Origin: Ancylostoma caninum
Taxonomy: Eukaryota; Nematoda; Chromadorea; Rhabditida; Ancylostomatidae
Length of the DNA stretch: 64,000 bases
Reading direction: 5' to 3'
Assembly (NCBI GenBank): GCA_037903475.1
Contig: JBAJFG010000348.1
Location: 558,001-622,000 of the forward strand
Part shown: piece by piece, positions 54,204-64,000 of the stretch
Numbering within the stretch: the stretch's first letter is position 1
Layout: every line of letters starts with the position of its first letter
Position numbers and translations under genes: made by a program
Notes under the pieces: generated by a model
Seen by the model: only the letters and a program-made list of their open reading frames with translations
Database searches by the model: none
What the model was told of the DNA's origin: nothing

Positions 54204-57200
54204 AATATGATTCTCTTAGCAGTGACCATGCACTATTCAATGACTACGTCACTGATTTCATTGCTCCAGAATTTCGGTGAAAGTTAAAGTCAAGTTGTTG
54301 AAAGCCAAGCCCCCCCCCCCCCTGAAAAATACTTCCTTTTGTAAATAAACCCCAAAAATGCAGGTCGCACTAGTCCCACTATAATCAGAGAGGGCAAAGT
54401 CAGGAGAATGGGAAACTGCAGAAAACGATATCCTAACACAGCTCCGTTTGCTTTCACCGGAAAGAGTAGTGAAGTTGGCGTGGAAAAAGGGTGGGGCAGT
54501 GCAGCGTTCTCCATCTTTTCCACCTGTCTCTGACTCTTTTCCTCGCTTTCCAATTCCGGCCTATCCAGATAGAGTCGTAGTAGGTTCTGCCACGGGGGAG
54601 CATTTCGAACCACAGTATCCCTCTAACCTTGTGAAGTGCGGTCATCCAAGGCGCGGTTGCTCCCAAAAACTCATCTCCTGACATGAAGACTCGAAGAAGA
54701 TTAACGGATCAGCGCATCGGAATATCCGGCGACATTTTCGCAATGATATTGCTAGCCTCAGTGCTTGCCAAGGTGTTCCATAACAGCTCATAATAGGTTC
54801 GAAAAAAGTTCCTTCTCTAATTCGAGGCATGGCTAGAACGACAGTGCGCCGGCTAACCTTAGCTTAAAAAATGTACTCCAAAACCGCACAGTACACACCC
54901 CTTTTCCTATCACGTTTTCGAATTAGGAAAAAATTTGAAAATTTTCGGGCAAGACTCTTCGGCCAATCTAATGCATCGTTGAAATCGAGTTAGAGGACTG
55001 GGAACGGTAGTTCCTATGATACGGTGGTTCACACGGTGAGGGAATACTCGCAAATGACCGAAAGTTTGCTACAAAAAAGTTGTGTGCTCGTTTATAAGCA
55101 TACCAACTTCAAAGACGATCAAAATATAATTTATTGCTTGACGGATGCTGTAGTATTTCTCAGCGGTAATTTCATGCTTTTAGCTGCTCCAATCCGTACT
55201 TGAAGTCACTAAATCCGTACTATTCCCTGGAAACTTATAGATCAGCGAAAATTCGTGGGGTGAACTCTCAATTGTTGATTTTTCGAGAGAGAGAGAGCGA
55301 ATGTACTCACAGCGTGCCCCTCGTAATTTTCTCTTTTCCCTGTTGTAAGTGAGCAAATTGAATGAAAGAGCTGAGTATGCCTTAAGAATGCACCCTTTGG
55401 GTCTCCCGAACAACTCAGAGAAAGAGGCTCTCCTTTGAGATCCTATAGATTTTCGAGATACATGAGTATCAAACTTTGCACATACAAATAAACAACACAT
55501 ACACATAAGTAATGTCCTCCTATATAAATATAAATAAAATACAAGTAATATAAAGTCACCCGAATATTTTATCTCAGCTATTTGATGCGCCATAGTGAGG
55601 CAGTCGTTGGAGCACATCCATAGTAATATCCAAATAACACTCAATCATCGGAAACCTATTACTTGAGTATAATTTCAGCTATTCCTTGTTGGAAGGAGGT
55701 CTGGTAAAAGTAGTGGTCGTTTCCAAGCGAACATATGCTATGGCTGCTCTAAATGATATGTCAATACGAGATGCAATGTAGCCTCGCCCTTAGTTAATTT
55801 ACGGATATTTGCAGTTTCACATGCTGAGAATTTCCAACTGATTAGAGTGGTCATGTGGTGATTATATAAGAATCGGTGGGAGCAGTTCACATTTAATTTT
55901 CATTGAAATATAGCATATGAACAGTGACGTTTTTTTTTATTTTTTTTAGGAAATCCCCGTTCAGCTTCTTTTTTATTTTTTAGGAAATCCCCGTTCAGCA
56001 GAGCCCTAAACCCAATAACATCTCCGATCCTTCGTGACATGACAAGCCTAAACTTGCATACGCAGTGTGCATTCTGGAGCCATTGAATGGGTGCATACCC
56101 TTCACAGTATCTGCGACGGACAACGGATGCACGTAGTCACCGCTTCATACTCCTCCTCTAGACTCCTCTAATATCAGCTAGCTTACCGAAAATTCTACAG
56201 TCGATCTCTCCTTGCATCCCACTGCACCGCCCATGACGCGGTTAGCCGCGCCTATATAATACATTCGAAATGGTTGTCATATTCGTACTCAGCGTATTGG
56301 AAAACCATAGTAGACATGCCCTCATCTACTCTTGGACAGAAACAGTGAAAAATCGATAAAATCAATATAATCGATAAGCTAATTGTTAGTATAGGACATG
56401 AATTAGCCTATAACCTTCGCCGGCCCCTGATGGACCAGTGTGCAAAGTTTGGTTCGGGTTTGACTCCTCAGTACAAGGACTCTGCAGCGGATGGCCTTCT
56501 CCGAAGAGACATATACGGAGCAAAACTTTAGCACCTTTTGCTAAGTTGCGCATGTGAGGAGCCTCGCGCGGTAACTCTGACACAAGTCATGCATGGATGA
56601 AGGTGCTAATTTTACCTGCATGTTTGACTCGAAGATTGAACAGGGTAGATGCAGTATATGGTGAACAGTGAGAATTTCTGAAGAAACGACTACAAATTGC
56701 TTTAGGCTGAAAATGGCCCTACAGATGAAAAGACACCGAATTTTAGCTCCCTTGTGGTGGCATTGTTACTGGTGATATATCTGCTTGAATTCATACCCTT
56801 TTGAAAGCGTAAGACAATGCAAATTGCATTTTATTGGGAAATAAAGACGTTGACAAGAGCGATTCGAGAGATTTGATAGATTGTTCTGCCCCTCTTGTGC
56901 TGTAACACATACAAATAAATAATATCCTCCTATATAAATATAAATAAAATACAAATAATATAAAATTCATGCGACATGTATTTAAGTGGAAGGATTTTGG
57001 AAGATGAAGGCTGGGATTCGATGTTTTATTGCCGAAATGTTTCTTCCCTCAGAAACGTCGTTATAGCTGTTCCTTTCCTTCGCTTCACTCTTGAATGTAA
57101 ACCAACGACAATGCTCTATGCAATATATGTATCTCTATAGGAGACGCAAAGGTTTAGTTTTTGATTATCTGGACATATGAACCTTTCCCAGAATTTACTA

Positions 57201-57399
57201 CTGCATGCGCGGCAAATAAAATGCGAGATACTGCTTTTAACACAGCCAAATGCGGGCACTACCGGTCTCTTGGCTAGAACACTGCGTATTCTTGTGATTT
57301 TTCTGTCATTCCGTCACTGTCGCTATTTCTTGGCATCCTGAGATCGTTTTTTAACCGTTCTTTCGTTAGCTGGTTCATGCAAAACAAATCATCTCTCAC
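54204..57399. other. No gene seen; repeat fragments
   Basis: A 154-codon minus-strand frame at 55180-55644 has no recognisable features, and its start overlaps a repeat (55480-55560) shared with 56890-56970 (tcctcctatataaatataaa). A single unit of the 39 kb dispersed repeat lies at 56270-56470. A short direct repeat of aggaaatccccgttcagc occurs at 55949 and 55982. Confidence 0.5.
56270..56470 (+). repeat. Single unit of the 39 kb dispersed repeat
   Basis: It contains ttcgtactcagcgtattgg, aaaaatcgataaaatcaata and a ccttcgccggcccctgatgg block, in the same order as at 39.4-39.8 and 62.63-62.83 kb. Confidence 0.6.
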
Positions 57400-57405
57400 T
57401 TGCAG

Positions 57406-60400
57406 ATGAAAGCGGTCATTTTTTTACTCCTTCTGTCATCTTGCTACGGAATTAATTTTTATCAATCCGTTGGGGTGAAAGGCATACTCCGTTGCAATGG
57501 CAAAGCTGCTAAGGGGATAGACGTGAGACTATATGATGAGGATCTTAGTAAGAACTACCTTCAGCTTCTTCTAAGAACATGCACAAAACACTCTAACTGA
57601 GTAATTGGCAATCATTTCAGTAGGCGACAGTCTTATGGCCGAAACCAAAACTGATCAAAATGGCGCCTTCAAGTTGTGGGGAACCGACTACGATATAAGA
57701 TCCGATATCGATCCTATACTGTACTTCGACCATCAGTGTAACCACACAGGAAAAAAGGTGGGAATTCGTTTGACATCTGAGTAGTGAGCCTTTGTGAATG
57801 AGGGGCAGTGCAAAATTAAGATATATCAAAAGATTCGCATCTACAGCTGTAGGAAAAGATGATGCATCTGGTTCCAAAATAGCGTATTTCATTCGACAAC
57901 GAACAAAACTTAACTTCGTGCTTCAAGTGAAACAGCCATCATAAACGAGTAAAGAACAAGGATTTGATACGTGTCACAGGTGGCGTTCTTCTGTTATCTC
58001 TTCGTCTTCTGTTATAATACCCAGCCTCATTCCTGGCCGATGGCGGCGGGTGCGCAGAGTGGACCTCCTTTGCATTCTTCGAAAGCAGTTACTTTGGAAT
58101 TTAATCCAAGTGTTCAGTCAAAGGGTTTCATGTCTTGAAAGGGTCGCAGATGAGTTCTATGAATATCCTGAAACTCTAAGGAACTTTCAATCCTATCCAC
58201 ACCGACTTCCTGAAGGACTGCTAGATCGAGTCGATGCAGAAAGACCGCGGTAGAAAGACGACGAGTGACCTCAACAACAACTGCTTCTCCTGCAGGTCTT
58301 CTGGTCCGATCAGCTTTGACAGCCTTTTAGAAGGTCCTCTGAATGGAGCTGTGTGATCAAATCTTTTATAATCGTCTCCTAGTCATATCGTCGGCTGCTT
58401 GCATGTAGCCGGCTACAGCCCGCTAGATGTCCCGCAACCTACTCGTAGCGCATGACTAGTATACATTGGTATTTGAACGAATACTCCAATAATTCGAATA
58501 ATTGAAATATTTGATTACTCGAATATTCGAATATTCGAGCATCCATTATTCGAATAATCGGTTTAATGATGAAATTGCCAAGATTCACGGATTACATATT
58601 ATGATTTGCCCTCAGCAACTGAGCCATCTTGACTGAATGGGAACGTCAAGCATGCGTCATTAATCTCTTATTATTTTTCTTTGATTGCTTAATAGAACAA
58701 TTGAACAATACTGACAAGACCCATGGAAAAGAGGGACCTGGTTTGTTTCAAATTACATAACAGACGCTGCTCATCATATCACTTGCAAACTTCTAATCCC
58801 TTGCTAACTCCTCTTTCGGCTTTACTGTTCGGTTGTTCAAAAAATTCCAAATCGAAAAGTTCATGCCAATTTAAGAAAGAGAGAAGTAGGCGGTCACCAA
58901 CCTCCGAGAAGACAAACCTGAACGGTATTGGTTTTGTCCTTTACGTAGGTCAGGGACAGAAATGAAGTTGATTTCTTGGATGAGACACGGTAGGAACATG
59001 GGGTTGGGGTGCGAAGTGCGTAGTTCAACTTGATTACAGATAACTCCTTCCACAGGAGTCCGATGAATCACTGCTGTAATAGCAGCAGAAACAGAGTGGA
59101 AGAAAACAAATCTAGTGCACTTAATATTTTGTTTCATAACCCAATCCCCGCGAAGCTCAACACACGTGGTCTGGTCTGTTTTTAATTTTTCCTTTTCTAT
59201 CAAGAATGAATTTCTCTGATGTAGTCACAACAACGGGAGAGAGCCAAGATTAGCTCGTCTCTTGATGAGAATCTTGTCTTTGACGCGAAGCTGTTAAAAT
59301 TTGAAGACAGACACAGGTACGAGGCCAATGCAAAAATATCATTGAATGAGGTGGAGTTTTTGATTTCATTATTACAAGTTCTTTGATTAGCCATAACACC
59401 TGCTTGAGTGGTCATGCTGACGTGGAGCGACAAATCTTTCTTCCTGTTCAAATCCGCGCGTGTGGCACGGGTCACCACAGCGAAAGCTTCTGAAAATTTT
59501 GCCTAATATTCAATTTTAATGGTCTTTCCATCAATTTCTTGGAACTCCCAAAAACCGACGTCGACCCCATTTTCACCTGTGAACGGCATTTTCCTTATCA
59601 GACTCCATTCCTCGTGTCTAAACTACTGTTTTCACTGCATCTTTTGTGAATAAAGTGTAGCGCTTAATCTGCTCTCCAACATGCATCACAGTTTCAATTT
59701 GAAATCCAATTCAACCATTCAAAACAATTTGGGGCCCACTTTGAGGACGCGGGTGGAGATTAAAAAATTTGAGAACATCAATCAGACTTCGGCAAAGATT
59801 TGACTCAAGGCAATCGGGGCTTCGTAAGCGATGAGGTGAGCAAAAGGGAGTTCGTACCTGGGACTTGAACCTTGCTTGAATAATCATCCACTTCTTTGGG
59901 AACAAGAGCAAGGAAGGGAGATTGAACCTAAGAATTTTTCTTCATTAATTCTATCAATTCTGACTGAAATAAGAGTAAAATTAATACATGTTTTGGATAT
60001 TACACTTGAAAAAGTACCCAGCAGTACCCACAGCATCGTTGGTACTAAACGAATTCTGCTAAAATTTCACAGTAAGACAACGAATAGTACCCCTACTCTT
60101 CCTGTCGCAGGAAATGGAATCAATTGGTTTTAGCAAGAGTTTGTTGGGTTATCACGCAAAACTTCTGCCAAAAGCACTGCTTCCAGCGCTTACAAAAGGA
60201 CAAGTACTGCAGGGATATTTCTGGAAACAGGCACGTGACTGCAAATGGCAATGTACCATCCAACTCCGAAAAATAATTCGATCCTATTGGTTTTGGTAGG
60301 AGTTACACCTGAAAAAGTACCCTGCAGTACTCGAAGCACTGTTGGTACTGGACCGATCCTGCTCGAACATTGTATTAAGATTACGAGTACGACTCTAACA

Positions 60401-63267
60401 CCAACTGCCAAAGGAAATTGAAACGAGTTTCACCGGTTATCATGCAAAATTTCTGCCTACAGAACTGCTGTCAGCACTCATAATAGGACAGGTCCTGCAC
60501 AGAAGCTGCTCGAACTTCGTATTAGCATTACGAGTGCGACTGTAACACCAACTGCCGGAGGAAATTAGAATTGCTTGATTTTGAAACGAGCAGAAGCCTC
60601 CAAAATCTCCATCCCTTCTCATATTTCAGCTGGAAATTCAAAAATTATATGACGGTGTTAACGTGCTCCACCGCCAGTATACTTGTTAACACTTGTTAGC
60701 TCGTGTGGACATGTCGAGGTGCATTGAAAACACAAAGCCCATTTCCTTCGCACGATCTTGTTTTAACTTGTTCACAACGTCCTTCGTAGATTCTTGGCTA
60801 CGTCAAAGGGGACTTCGTAAATTTTTCTGCTCGAGATAGAGATGTATACGGTCATAATATTTTATGGATACCGCTGGACTCAGCCCATCGAGGAGACTCG
60901 GAATTCGCCAAAACCTCGGACACGAAAATGAGGTGATGCACTGCCTTTAATTATACATCTGTGCAATAACAGTGCGCATGTTATGCTGACACCCAAGAGC
61001 GTGTAGAACGTCGCTTAAATTCGCATGAAAGAAGTCGGACTTGTAAATAAAAAAGGAATGCCTCAGCCGTGTGACGACTCATACCAATTATTCGAATATT
61101 CGAATAAAGAAATTTTCGAAATATTCGAATAAATGAGTGGCATTGTTTCAGAAGTAGTTTTGCGATGCATTAATTCACAGAACATCTCAAATCAGAAAAA
61201 TCAGAAAACAGTCGTGTCATGTGCGAAGAAGCAGAAATACACATTTTCAAATTAACTCTTCTTGTGGTCTGCTTCAAAAGCGAACTTCCATCTCATTTTC
61301 GTATATATCTAAAAGTATCTGAACCATCAACAGATTCTTAGTTTTCTTGAGACTCTGTTCACGGAATGTTCCAAGGTGCTTCTGACCCGTCTTTCACTAC
61401 GGCGTCTGTAACACTGCTGTACAATGCCCTTACCCCGTCTTTAGTTTTTGTTCCGTAGTGCTCTCGCTTCACTACGCCCTCTATGGTCATGAAGTAAGAC
61501 AAGAAAGTAAGGCGGTCACTCTTTTAATAAAGCGAGAGAGAATGTCACAAGATTGGTGGAAATGTGATAGCAATGCACCTGTGGCGGACGCAAGAGGATG
61601 CCCCCCCCCATTGGAGCCTCGTATATTCGTGGTTTCCCAGGAGTTGCCCATGGCAGTGATTAGCAGACCTCAGAACCAACGCACCGGCGGAGGAGCCACC
61701 AGGAAACACGCAACCTGAGACAGACGGGACATGTAACCCGCCTAAGCTGGCAGCACGACTGGCCTGAGTCAGAATGCATGTGTTCAGCTGCCACGTAACA
61801 CACAACACACAACTGCACTGGAGGCCCCTTGGCTGCCAACCATACGAGGAACACAACTAGGTCCTATACACTATGCACAGCTTACAGCGTAACGGCACAT
61901 GTGATATTAATGATGATCTGCCACCTCACTTTCCGGCTAATACACATGTGTAACTTAGTAATTGTGCTGACTATTGTGGTCACTTAAACACTAAGGGGAG
62001 GATCCAACCAACCCAGTCACCAGGGGTCTTAGCAAGCACAAGCTCCTTGGCCGTTCGGACAAGCGGGGAGTGTGAGCAGGTGCTCAACACCTTCGCGCAG
62101 ACCTCACTTATACCGAGTTACCTCAGACTTGGGTACAGCTCCTCCTCCCACCTTGACCTGTGCGTGGTGGAATCGACACATTTGACTATCATCAACCATC
62201 ATCCCTCGACTTCATCGCGTCCGTTTCTCGCAAGTGACACACACAGAATGGACCTGAGCACTAGCACGTCGACTATTTATACGCTCGCGGCGCGGGGGGG
62301 GCGGAGCCTAAGCCTGAGGGGAGCTTGGGGACCAGAGTTCGGCACAAGCTTAGCTCGAGCAGAAAAATTTACGAAGTCCCCTTTGACCTACCCAAGAATC
62401 TACGAAGTACGTTGTGAACAAGTTAAAACAAGTTCGTGCGAAGGAAATGGGTTTCATGTTTTCAATGCACCTGGACATGTCCACACGAGCTAACAAGTGT
62501 TAACAAGTACACTGGCGGTGGAGCACGTTAACACCGTCATATAATTTTTGAATTTCCAGCTGAAATATGAGAAGGGATGGAGATTTTGGAGGCTTCTGCT
62601 CGTTTCAAAATCAAGCAATTCCAATTTCCTCCATTCGTGTTCCGCGTATTGAGGAACCTCGGTAGGCATGCTCTCGCCAGTTCCTGGGCAAAAATAGCGA
62701 AAAATCAATAAAGTCGGTATAATCGATAAACCAATCAATAATCCCAGGTGCAAAATAGCCTATAACCTCCGCCGGTCCTTGATGGACCTGCATGCAAAAT
62801 TTAGTTTGGATAGGACAATCCTCCGCCATTTCTATTCCGGACATACATACAAACACACAAACACACAAACTTTGACTTTTATATACATATACAGATTAAC
62901 TAGAGCAATCAGTTGAACACAAAAGTTAGACTACAGAAACCAAAATTAAGTCAACTCGCTGCTGCGTTCACAATTTTACCCTACATAGCATTTTACATAA
63001 ACGCTGTTATCAGCGACAAAGCAATCGAACCTGCATTTGTTGACTCACTATAGGCACCTGTTTGATAGTTCTGTTCACTTTATCCGTTATATTCTAACGA
63101 TATCCATTTAGAGTTGCCTCAAGAGAAGCACCCTGAAAGTTCCACCGCAATTTATCGTGAATGGACGCAGAGTGGACAAGTATTATGACACCGGCATTCA
63201 AGAACTTTCGAAATTGGAGGTTAAGACGACATACTGTAAAGGAGGCTGGTATGTTGGAAAGAAGTAG
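57406..63267 (+). CDS. Secreted nematode transthyretin-like (TTL) family protein
   Basis: Three exons join in frame: 57406-57547, 57621-57757 and 63112-63267, giving 144 residues with stop TAG. The ATG is preceded directly by cttgcag, a typical nematode acceptor or trans-splice site. A signal peptide (MKAVIFLLLLSSCYG) leads into the TTL beta-sandwich: VGVKGILRCNGKAAKGIDVR, LYDEDL, then ETKTDQNGAFKLWG, YFDHQCNH, and in exon 3 SCLKRSTLKVPPQFI, KYYDTGIQELSKLEV and a final Cys (TTYCKGG). The four cysteines in the usual TTL positions are present, and the length fits the family (about 130-150). TTL proteins are nematode-specific secreted proteins of mostly unknown function; one acts as a bridging molecule for apoptotic-cell clearance in C. 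elegans, and many are found in parasite secretions. The first intron is 73 bp; the second is 5,354 bp and holds several repeats, with the coding phase preserved. Confidence 0.92.
58465..58560. repeat. TTCGAATATTCG palindromic cluster (copy 6)
   Basis: ATTCGAATAATTG and CGAATATTCGAATATTCGA units inside the long TTL intron. Confidence 0.75.
59990..60570. repeat. Diverged tandem repeat, about 210-300 bp units, 2.5 copies
   Basis: Blocks recur in the same order: ttacacttgaaaaagtaccc / gttacacctgaaaaagtacc, gttggtact, gcaggaaatgg / gccaaaggaaattg / gccggaggaaattag, ggttatcacgcaaaacttct / ggttatcatgcaaaatttct, and ggacaagtactgcag / ggacaggtcctgcac. It lies within the TTL intron. Confidence 0.7.
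61085..61133. repeat. TTCGAATATTCG palindromic cluster (copy 7)
   Basis: attattcgaatattcgaata and a following aaatattcgaataaa inside the TTL intron. Confidence 0.7.
62047..62230 (+). pseudogene. Possible non-LTR endonuclease fragment
   Basis: A short stretch reading QVLNTFAQTSLIPSYLRLGY and then SSSSHLDLCVVES resembles the end of LINE endonuclease domains, where a T..S.LDLV motif precedes a final SDH. No catalytic residues or further domains are present and the open frame continues into unrelated repeat. It sits between the arms of the large inverted repeat. Confidence 0.3.
62625..62890 (+). repeat. Single unit of the 39 kb dispersed repeat, with 3' end
   Basis: gttccgcgtattgaggaacc, a gcgaaaaatcaataaag block, ataacctccgccggtccttg and a final acatacatacaaacacaca run match the 39 kb copy in order. 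Confidence 0.65.
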
Positions 63268-64000
63268 CGGCGAACGAATACCCTCTCCGAGAAATTGTTC
63301 AAGTTGAATGACAATACACCTTCTTGGCGAAATGTGATGCATTCCTTTTTATTTCGAATGAGGCCATCATGTTTGTGGGTTGTCATTTTCAAACCCTGTA
63401 ACCTTCTTGCAATCAGATGCTTATCCTACCACTTTCTTATACCAGAATTGCTGAGAACCTGTCTCGCCTGCTTAGCCTTTTTACTTCCAGGGGGTAGTTA
63501 GATATAATGCCACATATCTATGTAAACTCTGCCTGCTACAGCTCATCTAGTTATTAAGGACTCATTTCATGTGTCAACTGTTGTCTCGTTCCTTTGCCAC
63601 ATTAATCTTGGGTTGGTTCAGCCTCATTTCTTCATAAAGTAAAGGGAGTGCTACTCAGAAAAGTGTAATAAGCAAATAAAGGATATTCGAGCTTTTCTTT
63701 CACAACACCTCCAATAACAACACTGATTGAGTTTCGATTCTTGAACTCGAACATCACACACGCTTTTGCGAGAAGAGGACACGAGCATATACACTTGAAA
63801 TCTCATTGAAAACAACTAAAGTCGTATCTGGCGCTGATCTGCAGAAGAATGAAAGAAATAGTTCTAACAGCAAAGGGTCACTTCCTTCTCGTGTTCGGTC
63901 TGCTGACAAAATCTGAGCACCCTGAAGTTGCTGATCTGCCCATAAAACCTTTACATCACACTTTAATCTGCGTCGCATACCTACTCCTTTCAATTAAACG
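63268..64000. other. Downstream of the TTL gene, no gene supported
   Basis: A polyadenylation-like gcaaataaagg occurs at about 63672. A plus-strand frame of about 60 codons (63735-63917, containing KTTKVVSGADLQKNERNSS) looks mildly protein-like but has no ATG or linked exon within the window. Confidence 0.4.

Larger units (their letters stand above)
60571..62622. repeat. Large inverted repeat, arms of about 265 bp
   Basis: The left arm 60571-60836 (gaaacgagcagaagcctcca ... gtaaatttttctgctcgag) is found inverted at 62357-62622 (ctcgagcagaaaaatttacg ... gcttctgctcgtttc) with roughly 90% identity by eye and a spacer of about 1.5 kb. It lies inside the TTL intron. It probably marks the ends of a DNA transposon or two opposite insertions. 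Confidence 0.8.

Noticed and set aside
55180..55644. 154-codon minus-strand frame
   Set aside because: It has no domain, no splice context and no signal peptide despite a hydrophobic patch. It overlaps a repeat shared with 56.9 kb.
62047..62493. 148-codon plus-strand frame as an intact gene
   Set aside because: Its second half runs through the arm of the large inverted repeat. Only a short LINE-endonuclease-like piece is plausible.
63735..63917. About 60-codon plus-strand frame (KTTKVVSGADLQKNERNSS) as a terminal exon
   Set aside because: There is no ATG, acceptor evidence or partner exon in the window. It could belong to a gene to the right, but this cannot be shown.

Overview
The window is nuclear DNA of a parasitic roundworm, most likely a strongylid/hookworm-type nematode. 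The evidence is a single-domain secreted Kunitz inhibitor, a nematode transthyretin-like (TTL) secreted protein, short exons with TTTCAG/TTGCAG acceptors placed directly before start codons (trans-splicing style), many 50-90 nt introns mixed with multi-kilobase introns, and a very high load of DNA transposons and non-LTR elements. The species is inferred, not proven. No rRNA, true tRNA, CRISPR array or prokaryotic operon is present.

Layout. 1-4.7 kb: no gene, two fold-back repeats and a ~58-60 bp minisatellite. 4.78-8.97 kb (+): three-exon Kunitz inhibitor. 10.09-13.46 kb (-): 3' exons of a coiled-coil kinetochore protein that I read as NUF2/HIM-10; its N-terminal half was not found. 13.5-20.9 kb: repeat-rich, with two 422 bp TTAA-flanked MITEs. 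20.95-30.9 kb (-): a gene of about twenty exons whose N-terminal two thirds resembles a CACTA/EnSpm (Tnp2-type) transposase. It is interrupted by an intact 3.4 kb RTE retrotransposon sitting exactly on a splice acceptor and by a tRNA-derived SINE sitting inside an exon. 31.4-31.9 kb (-): possible small exon/gene. 32.1-32.6 kb: 60 bp minisatellite. 34.9-37 kb (-): degenerate multi-exon MULE-type transposase gene. 37.7-42 kb: a nest of mariner, hAT-like and Tc1-like fold-back elements, including a near-perfect 491 bp palindrome. 42.2-47.2 kb (+): unknown host gene, split by a MITE and a 3.1 kb Penelope-like element (PLE) whose inverted terminal repeats carry a hammerhead-ribozyme-like core. 47.5 kb: short 5'-truncated RTE copy. 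50.2-51.4 kb: dead mariner. 53.3-54.2 kb: internally deleted Tc1-like element. 57.4-63.3 kb (+): TTL gene with a 5.35 kb repeat-filled last intron.

The host genes do not form a pathway. Two encode small secreted proteins, one encodes a kinetochore subunit, and the rest are transposase-derived or unknown. The main biology is an active transposon landscape: two RTE copies and one SINE keep perfect target-site duplications, and several insertions fall on exons or splice sites. Exon boundaries were derived by hand from splice consensus and reading frame; junctions that would not close are stated.
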